This document shows, in pieces, positions 54,503 to 63,659 of a stretch of DNA of 64,000 nucleotides. The stretch is from Glaciecola sp. KUL10 (GTDB taxonomy: Bacteria > Pseudomonadota > Gammaproteobacteria > Enterobacterales > Alteromonadaceae). Location of the stretch: positions 124,001 to 188,000 of the forward strand of contig NZ_BGNG01000007.1 of NCBI RefSeq assembly GCF_003203515.1, written 5' to 3'. Below the pieces are notes generated by a model. It was not told the origin of the DNA, searched no databases, and saw only the letters and a list, made by a program, of their open reading frames with translations. The position numbers were made by a program, and so were the translations under genes. Position 1 is the stretch's first letter, and every line of letters begins with the position of its first letter.

Positions 54503-55087
54503 ATGATAGAAAATAAAATAACACGTAGAGTGTTTCTGGGCACAGCAGCGTTTTTTGTATCGGCCCCAATCTTAGCCAGTTTGCCTAAAACTGAAAGCTC
54601 GGTAGGAATAAAGAAAATACTGGCAGATGGTCAATTTTTCAATGCTCATGAACTAACAGTGTTAACTGATATTGCTGAAATAATGATCCCAAAAACACAC
54701 ACTCCGGGTGCTACAGAGGCACAAGTAATTCCCGTTTTAGATGCATTAATGTTGAGTTGGGCAGGAAATGATACAAAAAAACGATACAGGCAGTTAATAA
54801 TACAGGTAGAAAAACTAGCTCAGGATTCATACAAAAAAAACTATCTTGAATCGTTACAACCTGAACGAGTATCGCTATTAACTGTTTTAGACAAACGCTC
54901 GTTTGATAATCCCAATACTGATATTTCAATAAACTATAGAAAGCTTAAAGAGTTGATTTTTCATGTGTATTACACCTCTGAAGAAGCTAACCCTGACTAC
55001 GTATTGATACCTGGTACCTATAAAGGGTGCTTGTCAAAGCAAGAGTACCAGAATCTGGTAAATAAGCGTTTAGGACGTGCTTCATAG
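54503..55087 (+). CDS. Gluconate 2-dehydrogenase subunit 3 family protein (Tat-exported small subunit)
   Basis: 194 residues. N-terminal Tat-like signal TRRVFLGTAAFFVSAP. The body has FNAHELTVLTDIAEIMIPKT, TPGATEAQVIPVLDALM and the C-terminal YYTSEEANPDYVLIPGTYKG, all typical of the family. It begins 54 bases after the GMC subunit stop. Role: escort for Tat export of the folded FAD/Fe-S subunit and stabilisation of the complex. Together they form a periplasmic sugar dehydrogenase (alpha and gamma subunits); the cytochrome beta subunit is missing from the window. Confidence 0.9.
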   Translation: MIENKITRRVFLGTAAFFVSAPILASLPKTESSVGIKKILADGQFFNAHELTVLTDIAEIMIPKTHTPGATEAQVIPVLDALMLSWAGNDTKKRYRQLIIQVEKLAQDSYKKNYLESLQPERVSLLTVLDKRSFDNPNTDISINYRKLKELIFHVYYTSEEANPDYVLIPGTYKGCLSKQEYQNLVNKRLGRAS

Positions 55088-55278
55088 GCGTATTATTCAC
55101 AAGAAATGTTTCACATACTCATTGATAAAAAAATCTACTATTTATAAGTAAACAATATGAACGTATTTGAGTTATTGTGATTGTTTGTGAAAGTATGTAA
55201 ACTCGTTTGAGTAATTGTTAAGAGTTTGTGTTCGTTATCTCTTGGCATAAGGTTATACTTGAACAGAGATATTTTTAA

Positions 55279-56991
55279 ATGAAATGCAAGCAACCCACTC
55301 ACGCTTATTCACTTAAATCGTTTTTCATGATGATTTTACTCACCGCTATTTTTTTTCTTAGTACGGGTTGCATGCAACCAATCATCAGTCAAAACCAGAG
55401 CCCAAAGTCCATCACAAGTGAACAATTTTACGCACAAAGACACGCTTTAATTGATGTGTTGTCTAAAGACGATCCTGTTTTTTCAGCGTTACAGGCCCAA
55501 ATTAATCCACAAGATGTTGAAAGTCAGGAATATTGGAGGTGGCGCATAGATCAATACATGTATGGACAGTACCCTGAATTCCAAACAATTTATGATGCGT
55601 ACCGAAATAACAAAACCTTTCTTGATATTTATAATTTACCAAATGAAAATTTGGGGCCCAAAAAGGCAATGCCAACTACGCTTCCATCAGTACCTAAAGG
55701 GCACTTCACCGAAAATTTACAAGGCAATCCGCACCGCGGGTGGCACTATCTATCTGGAGATACCTTATACATAACATATCAAGGACAGCTTTCTGATCCT
55801 TATATTGCAAGCTTTAATCTCAAAACCAATGTATGGGAAGGGCCTTTAAAAGCAGGTGAAAGTACACTTTCAAAAGATGATAGAAAGTTCGATAGTCATG
55901 GTCGTCCAATTATCGAAATTGATTCCCTTGGGCATATACATATCGTATACGGCGGACATGGTGGCGAGCGAGAAGATGGTCTTAACCCACTATCTATAGA
56001 CACGCCGCATGCTGGTGGTCGGATGCTTCACCTGATGTCAAAAAGGCCATATGACATTAGTGAATTTGAGTATATAGATGATATTTCTCCTTTTGCTTCT
56101 TACACCAAAAGCTACAAAATGGGCAATGGAGATATATATTTGTTCACTCGTGCAGGTACACACAAATCACCTTGGGTCTATTACAAAATGACAGCCGGAC
56201 AACAAAGATTTGAGGCGCCGGTTATTATCACATGGCCGACCCCACAAAAAGATAACCCAATAAATGTAGACACGTTTTATATTAATCCTGTCAAAATATC
56301 AGATACTGATATTGCAATTAGCTTCTTGTGGCATGAGTGTAACTTTCTTGAATATCACGATAAGCGTACTTATTCACGCATAAATGCATACTATGTTCGT
56401 TTAGATACGCGCAATGAAACGTTTTATAACGCACAAGGTGAAAGCGTTTCGCTACCTATAACCTTAGCTCAAGCAAACACTAATATGCTTGCATTTGACT
56501 CGACAGATAGAGAAGAAACACCTTTTACTACGACGCCAATTCTTTTGGATGACGGTTCACCGGCAGTTATTTATGAAGCCCGAACGAAAGACATGCGCGA
56601 ACATCGAATGACTGCTTTCATAAATGGTCAGTGGACGCACAGTTTACCCACGCCGAGCAAAATCAATACAACTTTGTATGACAAGCAAAATCATAAAATA
56701 GAAAATCTTTTAAAGCTTGAAAAGTTAGGTACTCAATCAGACCAACAAACTGCAATGGTCATTTACCGCGACAAAAATAAACAAACAGTTTATGCAGAGG
56801 CTACGAGTAAAAATGGCAGCGACTGGTTTGTCTCAAAGACACATCTGAGTTTACAAAGTTCACGCATTCAGATGGAACCTGTAAAGAACAACTTAGATGA
56901 GACTATTGGCTTTATTCTAAATGTTCGAAAAGGTGCTTCACAAAGATTATATTTATGGCTTGAGGGTGCATTTCGGCCTTTAAATCATTAA
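55279..56991 (+). CDS. Second propeller polysaccharide lyase-like lipoprotein (PL24/PL25-related) with N-terminal extension
   Basis: 570 residues. The signal ends in STGC, a likely lipobox. After a ~100-residue helical, Trp/Tyr-rich segment (EYWRWRIDQYMYGQYPEF) comes a BNR_4 propeller: YQGQLSDPYIASFN, FDSHGRPIIEIDSLGHIHIV, YGGHGGEREDG, PFASYTKSYKMGNGDIYLF. His207, His227, Tyr275 and Arg291 correspond to His121, His141, Tyr186 and Arg202 of the lyase at 32410, so the catalytic set seems kept. The enzyme probably splits ulvan or a similar uronate-rhamnose polymer, perhaps with another preference. It stands alone in an intergenic setting between the dehydrogenase pair and a convergent sulfatase. 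Confidence 0.8.
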   Translation: MKCKQPTHAYSLKSFFMMILLTAIFFLSTGCMQPIISQNQSPKSITSEQFYAQRHALIDVLSKDDPVFSALQAQINPQDVESQEYWRWRIDQYMYGQYPEFQTIYDAYRNNKTFLDIYNLPNENLGPKKAMPTTLPSVPKGHFTENLQGNPHRGWHYLSGDTLYITYQGQLSDPYIASFNLKTNVWEGPLKAGESTLSKDDRKFDSHGRPIIEIDSLGHIHIVYGGHGGEREDGLNPLSIDTPHAGGRMLHLMSKRPYDISEFEYIDDISPFASYTKSYKMGNGDIYLFTRAGTHKSPWVYYKMTAGQQRFEAPVIITWPTPQKDNPINVDTFYINPVKISDTDIAISFLWHECNFLEYHDKRTYSRINAYYVRLDTRNETFYNAQGESVSLPITLAQANTNMLAFDSTDREETPFTTTPILLDDGSPAVIYEARTKDMREHRMTAFINGQWTHSLPTPSKINTTLYDKQNHKIENLLKLEKLGTQSDQQTAMVIYRDKNKQTVYAEATSKNGSDWFVSKTHLSLQSSRIQMEPVKNNLDETIGFILNVRKGASQRLYLWLEGAFRPLNH

Positions 56992-57102
56992 TTGTGAAGT
57001 GCACAGCTTTATCAAAAGTGACCTCATTTGGGGCTAATTGATTTCAAATTCCCAGGGCAGTTCGATATAGCTCTTAAATAGTATAAGTAAGCGCTATAGA
57101 AG

Positions 57103-58680
57103 TCATGAATTTACCTTTCCAACGATGGCATCTAAAGAATCGCCTTTCCATTCACTCATGCCCACAGGCAACGAAGGAGACGATGGAATGTGCGATCTCA
57201 AGCTTTCAACGATAGGTTGAAACTTGTTTTGCGTAATTAAATTGGTGCGCTCTAAGGGATCTTCCTGAGTATCATATAGCTCTTCTGAGCCATCTCGATA
57301 TTGAATTAACTTGTAGCGAGAAGCTTTTACCGCATAATTTTTATAGTGCCAAGAAATCAAGACAGTGCGTTCACTTCGTCTATAGGGGGCATTATTAATA
57401 ATAGGCAGTAAACTTTGGCCTGCAATTTTATTGTGTTGCGGAAGATTAGAAATGGAGCAAAGGGTGGGGTATACATCCAATAGGCTAACGACTTGATCGA
57501 CTGTTACTTTCTTTTTGGCTCCTCTTGGTGGACTGACTATAAGTGGTGTTCTTGTGGATTCATCCCACAGACACATCTTACGCCAATTTTGCTTTTCTCC
57601 AAAGTTTTGTCCATGGTCTGACATAACAAAGATCCAAGTATTTTCTGCGTTACCACTGTCATTTAGTGCCCTTAATACTTTGCCAAGCTGATCGTCTACA
57701 AAGGCAATACTCGCTAGATATCCGTGCATCAGGTCCTTCCAATACTCTTCTCCCAAATCAGAAACTGCTTTGTGATCACCACCTGGTATTAGGCCCATTG
57801 TCATTGCTTTTCCATATTCCGGAATATCAAGCATGTCATCTACACTTGGAAGCGTTATTTTGTCTCTATCAATTGCATCGAAGTATTCTTGGGGAGCGGT
57901 ATAAGGTACGTGAGGCCTTAAGAATCCTGCCGTCATAAAAAATGGTTTCGGGTTAACTGTCTTGCCTAACTCTAGCAGTTTATTACATAACCAATCGGCA
58001 ATCAGTTCATCAGGCATTTTTTTGTCAAACATATTGGTATTGCGGTCAACGGCACCCGCGACCAAAGATTGACCAGATTTGTGGCCCAAGTTGTCAACAA
58101 CAGGATTATCAACGGGAAAGGGATAAAATTTATATCCAGCATACCCATCTCCGTGTTCTTTTATTTTATCGGGAATAACCAGTTCAGGCATGAAATCGTG
58201 ATAATGCTTACTATGTTCAGCTTCATCACTTACCCACCTATGATAGATTTTACCGGCGCCAACATTGTGATAGCCGTTTTCCTTAAAAAGTGTCGTTAAG
58301 TGAGGTACGTCATTTATAACGATATGCGCGTTGGCTCTGCGAGTTCCCGTAGAAGCAGATTGCGCATTTGTGTACATGCCGCTTTCATGGGGGGCTACAC
58401 CTGTCATCAACGCCGCCCTCGAGGCCGCGCAAACTGGTGCCGCGCAATGAGCGTTTGTAAAACTTATCGACGTTTGCATTAGTTTATCTAAATTTGGGCA
58501 TTTAACCAGCGGATGTCGTTGTGAGCCCATAATCCATGCATTTAAGTCATCTATAGTGATGAACAAAATATTGTTCTTTTTTGTCGTTTTCGCTGAAAGA
58601 CCGAGCGAGTTTAATGCGGTATAGGCACCCAAAAAAGTACTAAATGAATTTTTTAAAAACTGTCGTCGATTGTTTTGCAT
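57103..58680 (-). CDS. Family S1 sulfatase, iduronate-2-sulfatase-like (CAASR site)
   Basis: 525 residues. The N-terminus has a Tat-like NRRQFLKNS followed by a weakly hydrophobic stretch. Metal motif FITIDDLNAWIMG and formylglycine site PVCAASRAALMTG, with Ala in the CxAxR form, are the signature of the iduronate-2-sulfatase-like S1 group. Later VGAGKIYHRW, FFMTAGFLRPHVPY, VMSDHGQNFGEKQNWRKMCL and ELYDTQEDPLERTNL. It may remove sulfate at O-2 of a uronate or at a related position in ulvan (inference). It is transcribed on the minus strand; the transhydrogenase operon lies behind it, also on the minus strand, with 241 bases between. Confidence 0.94.
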   Translation of the reverse strand: MQNNRRQFLKNSFSTFLGAYTALNSLGLSAKTTKKNNILFITIDDLNAWIMGSQRHPLVKCPNLDKLMQTSISFTNAHCAAPVCAASRAALMTGVAPHESGMYTNAQSASTGTRRANAHIVINDVPHLTTLFKENGYHNVGAGKIYHRWVSDEAEHSKHYHDFMPELVIPDKIKEHGDGYAGYKFYPFPVDNPVVDNLGHKSGQSLVAGAVDRNTNMFDKKMPDELIADWLCNKLLELGKTVNPKPFFMTAGFLRPHVPYTAPQEYFDAIDRDKITLPSVDDMLDIPEYGKAMTMGLIPGGDHKAVSDLGEEYWKDLMHGYLASIAFVDDQLGKVLRALNDSGNAENTWIFVMSDHGQNFGEKQNWRKMCLWDESTRTPLIVSPPRGAKKKVTVDQVVSLLDVYPTLCSISNLPQHNKIAGQSLLPIINNAPYRRSERTVLISWHYKNYAVKASRYKLIQYRDGSEELYDTQEDPLERTNLITQNKFQPIVESLRSHIPSSPSLPVGMSEWKGDSLDAIVGKVNS

Positions 58681-58859
58681 ATTAGCTTTATTTTGACGTT
58701 TTTTGACTGTTTATGATGTTACATGTTTGTTTGTGTGATGTAAATTAATCAAGCGTTGGCGCTGTGTATTGATAAGAAATCCGCACTGCTGCAGCCTAGT
58801 GCTGTATCAGATGTTTCGTTATCTTTGCTAGATTTTGACCAGAGTAGCCTTAGCAAAGA

Positions 58860-58888
58860 GCACTTCTTTTAAATAAAATAAGAAGTGC
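58860..58888 (-). terminator. Stem-loop after pntB
   Basis: GCACTTCTT and AAGAAGTGC with an AT-rich loop, about 35 bases past the pntB stop on the minus strand. A possible terminator with only a weak T run. Confidence 0.5.
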
Positions 58889-58921
58889 GATAAAAAACGA
58901 GAATCTAGAACGAACAATGCG

Positions 58922-60298
58922 TTAGTCAGAAAACTGTCTGATCACTGAATTCAAAGTGTCCTTGGCATCACCAAATACCATCCGAGTATTTTCTTTAAAG
59001 AAAAGAGGGTTGTCTATTCCCGCAAATCCAGAGGCCATACCGCGCTTAAGCACAAAGACATTTTTGGCTAGGTCCGCATTGATGACCGGCATACCATAGA
59101 TCGGAGAGCCCTTCATTTCTCGTGCAGCTGGATTAACCACGTCATTGGCACCAATCACTACCGCTAGGTCATAGCTTTCCATTCTAGGGTTGACTTCATC
59201 CATTTCTAATAAAAGTTCATACGGAACATCAGCTTCTGCTAATAAGACATTCATGTGTCCGGGCATTCTCCCAGCGACTGGGTGAATGCCATAAACAACT
59301 TCAGCACCATTTTCTTCCAGTAGAGTTTGAAGTTCTTTCATTGCATGTTGAGCTTGTGCCACTGCCATACCATACCCTGGAATAATCAGAACAGACTGAG
59401 CCGCTTCAAACACATAATATGCATCTTCACTGGATATGCTTTTTACTTCCCCTTCAATCTTCATCTCTTGAGTGCTTACGGTTTGAAAGCCGGAGAATAA
59501 GACGTTTGATAATGAACGATTCATCGCCTTGCACATCACGCTAGTCAAAATTATCCCACTTGCACCTACTAAAGCGCCCGCGACAATCAGTAGGTTATTG
59601 TCTAATGCTAAGCCAGCGCCACAGGCAGCTAAGCCCGAATAACTATTGAGAAGAGATATAACCACTGGCATGTCAGCACCGCCTATCGGAATAACCAACA
59701 TGATACCGAAGATCACACTTAACGCTAAAAATGCATGTAAAAAATGAGGATTAGACGGAGTGATAGCTAAGAGTATGCCAAACGCCAATATTGCGAAAAT
59801 AATTATCATATTAACAAAAGCTTGGCCTTTAAATACCATTGGGCGGCCCTTAATGATGGTACTTAAATTTCCACTTAGTTTTGACCATGCTATAAAGCTT
59901 CCTGAAAATGTTACTGAGCCAATTAAGATCGCAATTAACAATAACATCACAATACTTAAATCAACTTCTACAGTGACCAACATCGCAACCGATACCACGA
60001 GGCTAGAAAGGCCGCCAATGCCATTCAATAGTGATACTAATTCTGGCATGGAAGTAAATTCAACTCGTTTCGCAACGACTGCACCTACTACTGCGCCCGC
60101 AACTAAACCAACTGCAATCCATTCATAGCCAATAATATTTTGGTCAATGAGTGTGATTACAATAGCAAGTAGCATCCCTGTTGCAGAGGTTAAGTTGCCT
60201 TTTCGAGCAGTACTAGGGTGACTTAAAAGCTTTAAACCTAAGATAAACATGACAGCGCTGAGCACGTATACGCCATTGATGATAAATTCATTTTGCAT
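58922..60298 (-). CDS. pntB: NAD(P) transhydrogenase subunit beta
   Basis: 458 residues. The N-terminal half has about nine membrane segments (dII part). The C-terminal half is the soluble NADP-binding dIII: VLIIPGYGMAVAQAQHAMKE, GIHPVAGRMPGHMNVLLAEA, VVIGANDVVNPAAR and MAGF-like MASGFAGIDN. With PntAA and PntAB it forms the proton-translocating transhydrogenase of the inner membrane, moving hydride from NADH to NADP using proton-motive force. Its start overlaps the end of pntAB by 11 bases. In this locus it could turn NADH from lactaldehyde oxidation into NADPH. Confidence 0.96.
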   Translation of the reverse strand: MQNEFIINGVYVLSAVMFILGLKLLSHPSTARKGNLTSATGMLLAIVITLIDQNIIGYEWIAVGLVAGAVVGAVVAKRVEFTSMPELVSLLNGIGGLSSLVVSVAMLVTVEVDLSIVMLLLIAILIGSVTFSGSFIAWSKLSGNLSTIIKGRPMVFKGQAFVNMIIIFAILAFGILLAITPSNPHFLHAFLALSVIFGIMLVIPIGGADMPVVISLLNSYSGLAACGAGLALDNNLLIVAGALVGASGIILTSVMCKAMNRSLSNVLFSGFQTVSTQEMKIEGEVKSISSEDAYYVFEAAQSVLIIPGYGMAVAQAQHAMKELQTLLEENGAEVVYGIHPVAGRMPGHMNVLLAEADVPYELLLEMDEVNPRMESYDLAVVIGANDVVNPAAREMKGSPIYGMPVINADLAKNVFVLKRGMASGFAGIDNPLFFKENTRMVFGDAKDTLNSVIRQFSD

Positions 60299-60581
60299 TT
60301 TGCTTCTCCTTGGTTTTGAACTTTGACAGCATACGATCGGTTACCAAGTAGCCACCGACTACATTAATTGCAGCAAGGAAAACTGCTGTTGTGCCCAGAA
60401 CTTGAGCCCATAAATTGTTATCGTTGCCGGCAAAGACGATTGCGCCAACTAAGGTAATACCGGATACTGCATTTGCGCCAGACATAAGGGGCGTGTGGAG
60501 GGTTGCAGGCACTTTTCTAATTAGTTCAAAGCCCAAAAAGATAGATAAAATGAGAATCATTGATAAGTAAATAAATGACAT
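60288..60581 (-). CDS. pntAB: NAD(P) transhydrogenase subunit alpha, membrane part
   Basis: 97 residues, three membrane segments: IYLSMILILSIFLGFELI, LMSGANAVSGITLVGAIVFA, and VFLAAINVVGGYLVTDRML. This is the alpha2 (dII) piece, encoded separately from the NAD-binding part as in Rhodospirillum-type operons, not fused as in E. coli PntA. It overlaps pntB by 11 bases, and its ATG touches the pntAA stop, so all three are translationally coupled. Confidence 0.95.
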   Translation of the reverse strand: MSFIYLSMILILSIFLGFELIRKVPATLHTPLMSGANAVSGITLVGAIVFAGNDNNLWAQVLGTTAVFLAAINVVGGYLVTDRMLSKFKTKEKQNAK

Positions 60582-61783
60582 TATGCATGCTCCTTGCTTT
60601 GCTCGTGTAAGGTTTGCTTAGGTAAGTCTTCCTTTGCGCTGTATTGCGATTTAATGATTGGATTAATAAGTTGCCCTTTGTGCGTGATTAGTGCTTGAGC
60701 AAGTACTTCATCTTGTTCATCCACCTTCAAGCATTTATCCTCTTCAGACCAAATATCTTCAATCAAGGCCTGTAAGTTATTGGCATACATTTGACTGGCG
60801 TCGCGCCCAACTTGTGAGGCCCAATCACCCGTGCCAATTATTTTGATGCCTCCGTACATAATTGTTTGGTTGGCAACAGAAGCTTCTACATTTCCACCAT
60901 CTTGTGCGGCCATATCGACAACAACAGATCCTGGCTTCATTTGAGAAAGTACATCATTTTTAATTAACACAGGAGGTGTTCTTCCAAATAGCTGAGCGGT
61001 CGTAACGACAATATCAGAGTCTGCGATGCACGTTGCTTGCGCGCTTTGCTGTTTTGCTAGTTGTTCAGATGTTAATGCTTTTGCGTACCCTTGCTCGGTT
61101 GAACCTGTTTCACCCAAATCTATGTTTAGGAATTTGGCACCTAAAGACTCAACTTGCTGTGAAACCTCTGGACGTGTGTCATAAGCAATTACATTTGCGC
61201 CCATTCTCTTGAAGGTAGCGATTGCTTGTAAACCTGCAACACCTGCACCGATTACAAATACTTTAGCGGGTTTTAAAGTGCCTGCCGGCGTCATCATCAT
61301 GGGCAGCGACTTGTTTAATGCTGACATGGCTTGCAATGCCATTACGTAACCCGCAAGGCTAGCTTGGGAACTTAAGGCATCCATTTTCTGGCATCTACTA
61401 GAGCGTGGGATCATCTCCATACTCACACTTGAGACTTTATGTGAAATGTACTCATTTACTCTTTTATTGTGTTTAAAGGGGTCAAAAAAGCTAATAGTGG
61501 TGACATCAGGATTGAGCAAAGGAAGTTTAGTTTCGTCGAGCATCGCAACTGACAATATCGCGTCGGCGTCACTAAATGCTAATTGCATTTCAGATTTTTC
61601 GCCAGAAAATACGGTTGCTCCAGCATCTACATATTCTTGGTCTTCTATAAAAATAGATGCACCGATACCAGATTCGACCGCAATTTTAGCGCCTAACCTA
61701 ATATAACTTTTTACATTTTGAGGTAGGATTGCGCAGCGTTGTTCTGGCAAACCTTGTTCTTTGACGAATATGAGTTTACTCAT
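60581..61783 (-). CDS. pntAA: NAD(P) transhydrogenase subunit alpha, NAD-binding part
   Basis: 400 residues, soluble dI domain, homologous to alanine dehydrogenase. Key segments: RCAILPQNVKSYIRLGAKIA, VEMIPRSSRCQKMDALSSQA-like SMEMIPRSSRCQ, PAKVFVIGAGVAGLQAIATF (NAD site), GTGDWASQVGRDASQMY. First gene of the three-gene pnt operon. It lies between two GMC/sulfatase regions, with the second GMC gene 179 bases upstream on the same strand. Confidence 0.95.
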   Translation of the reverse strand: MSKLIFVKEQGLPEQRCAILPQNVKSYIRLGAKIAVESGIGASIFIEDQEYVDAGATVFSGEKSEMQLAFSDADAILSVAMLDETKLPLLNPDVTTISFFDPFKHNKRVNEYISHKVSSVSMEMIPRSSRCQKMDALSSQASLAGYVMALQAMSALNKSLPMMMTPAGTLKPAKVFVIGAGVAGLQAIATFKRMGANVIAYDTRPEVSQQVESLGAKFLNIDLGETGSTEQGYAKALTSEQLAKQQSAQATCIADSDIVVTTAQLFGRTPPVLIKNDVLSQMKPGSVVVDMAAQDGGNVEASVANQTIMYGGIKIIGTGDWASQVGRDASQMYANNLQALIEDIWSEEDKCLKVDEQDEVLAQALITHKGQLINPIIKSQYSAKEDLPKQTLHEQSKEHA

Positions 61784-61962
61784 ATAAATTCCCTTGTTTT
61801 AAGGTTTCAAGCAATGCAAGTCCAATGTTGGACTGCTCTCATTTTCTGTCGTCATTATTTATTTGTTGTGTTGGGTATCTTTTGATACCTCTTTTAGTGT
61901 TTCTTTAAAAGTGGTGTATTTGTGATGTGTGTTAACTCAATACTCCCGTTTTGCTTCTCCTT

Positions 61963-63657
61963 TTATAATTTATTTGCTTTAATTTGTTTGTCAGCGTAAT
62001 CAACAGCACGTGCCGAAAGTGCCATATAGGTGAGGCTTGGGTTCTGCGTTCCTGCACTTGTCATACAAGCGCCATCGGTAACAAACACATTTGGAACATC
62101 GTGCATTTGATTCCACTTATTCAACACACTTGTTTTAGGATCATGTCCCATTCTTGCTGTGCCCATCTCGTGAATACATGCACCAATAGCCGATTCTGAT
62201 AAAAGGTTGCGCTCTCGTATATTTTTACAACCCGCGGCTTCAAGCATTTCAACAGCGCATTTAACAGCATGTTCACGCATTTTAATTTCATTTTCACGAA
62301 TCTTGGCGTCAAACGTAATAATTGGCATACCATGCTTATCTCGTTTATCAAAGTTCAAGAACATTTTGTTATCGTGATAGGGAAGGATTTCACCGAAACA
62401 TTCCATGTTTATTCGCCAAGTGCCGGGCTTGAGTATTTCGTTTTTCAACTCCGCTCCAACTATACCTTCAGGAATATTTGTGGCGCGGCTTGCCCCTCCT
62501 TGGTAACTAAAATTCCGGAGGTAGCCTTTTTCGCGAGTATCGTCATCAATATTAGTGAACGGTGGTATAAAAAATCCTTTCGGTCTTCGGCCTTTGTAGT
62601 ACTCGTCTTCGAGTCCCTCTAGGGTGCCAGACGCACCCATACGGTAATGGTGATCCATTATATTATGACCTAATTCACCGCTGCTGTTTCCCAATCCATT
62701 AGGGAACGCCTCTGAACGGCTATTTAGCAGTATCGCTGCGGTGCCAACTGTACTTGCATTGCAAAATATAATGCGCGCGTTATAAATTGTGACGTTGCCA
62801 GTATTAGCATCTTTTACCTTAACACCGCTTGCTCTTTTGAGTTCGCTGTCGTAAATGATCTCCATCACGATAGCATCTGACTTTAACGTTAGGTTTCCGG
62901 TATCTTGGGCAACTGGTAGTGTGGCAGACTGAGTGCTAAAATATGCGCCAAATGGACATCCCCGTTTACATCGGTTTCTAGCCATGCACTGGCCGCGCGT
63001 GCCTAAATGAACATCTGGTTTGTATTCACTTAAGTTTGCAGTTCTGCATGGTGTGACGACACGATTTGGGTACTTTTTTCTAACTGCTTCTCGTAATTTG
63101 GTTTCTGCGGCATTAAGTGGGAAGGGAGCGATAAATTTCCCATCAGGCGCTTGTTTTAGTCCTTCAGCTTGGCCCGCAATGCCCACGAACGTTTCGACAT
63201 AATCATACCAAGATTCAATATCTGCGTAGCGAATAGGCCAATCTACCGCAATACCTTCTTTTTTATTCGCTTCAAAGTCAATGTCGCTCCACCTTGGACA
63301 ATGTCTTCCCCACATAACAGAACGGCCACCCACGTGATGCCCGCGAATCCAAGCAAACGGTTCAACTTCATCGTACGGGTATTCGTCATCCTTATTGATA
63401 AAGGGTTTAACATCTTCCTTTACCCACCAAGCGAGTTTATCTTGCTTAAAGTAGTGCTTCTCTTTTTCCGCAAGACTCACGTTATTTTGATTAGGCAAAT
63501 CCCATTTATCCATATGGGCGGTTGGATAGTCGCCATGCTTAACCATACGACCGCGTTCTAGCATCAGTGTTTTATAACCTTTTTTGCAAAGTTCCATGGC
63601 GCTGTAACCACCTGAGATACCAGAACCAATAACAATGGCGTCAAACTTTGTATTCAT
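61963..63657 (-). CDS. Second GMC-type FAD glycoside dehydrogenase with 3Fe-4S-type cysteine motif
   Basis: 564 residues from the ATG at 63657. FAD motif IVIGSGISGGYSAMEL, then GGRSVMWGRHCPRW, RGQCMARNRCKRGCPFGAYF with C-X5-C-X3-C, catalytic His in IHEMGTARMGHDP and Asn in TQNPSLTYMA. It is clearly a paralogue of the enzyme at 52733. The gene for its small subunit ends 2 bases upstream of this ATG, so here the order is small subunit first, the reverse of the other pair. It probably oxidises another sugar residue of the same polymer, or another position (inference). Electrons would go to an unseen cytochrome. Confidence 0.92.
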   Translation of the reverse strand: MNTKFDAIVIGSGISGGYSAMELCKKGYKTLMLERGRMVKHGDYPTAHMDKWDLPNQNNVSLAEKEKHYFKQDKLAWWVKEDVKPFINKDDEYPYDEVEPFAWIRGHHVGGRSVMWGRHCPRWSDIDFEANKKEGIAVDWPIRYADIESWYDYVETFVGIAGQAEGLKQAPDGKFIAPFPLNAAETKLREAVRKKYPNRVVTPCRTANLSEYKPDVHLGTRGQCMARNRCKRGCPFGAYFSTQSATLPVAQDTGNLTLKSDAIVMEIIYDSELKRASGVKVKDANTGNVTIYNARIIFCNASTVGTAAILLNSRSEAFPNGLGNSSGELGHNIMDHHYRMGASGTLEGLEDEYYKGRRPKGFFIPPFTNIDDDTREKGYLRNFSYQGGASRATNIPEGIVGAELKNEILKPGTWRINMECFGEILPYHDNKMFLNFDKRDKHGMPIITFDAKIRENEIKMREHAVKCAVEMLEAAGCKNIRERNLLSESAIGACIHEMGTARMGHDPKTSVLNKWNQMHDVPNVFVTDGACMTSAGTQNPSLTYMALSARAVDYADKQIKANKL

Positions 63658-63659
63658 AA

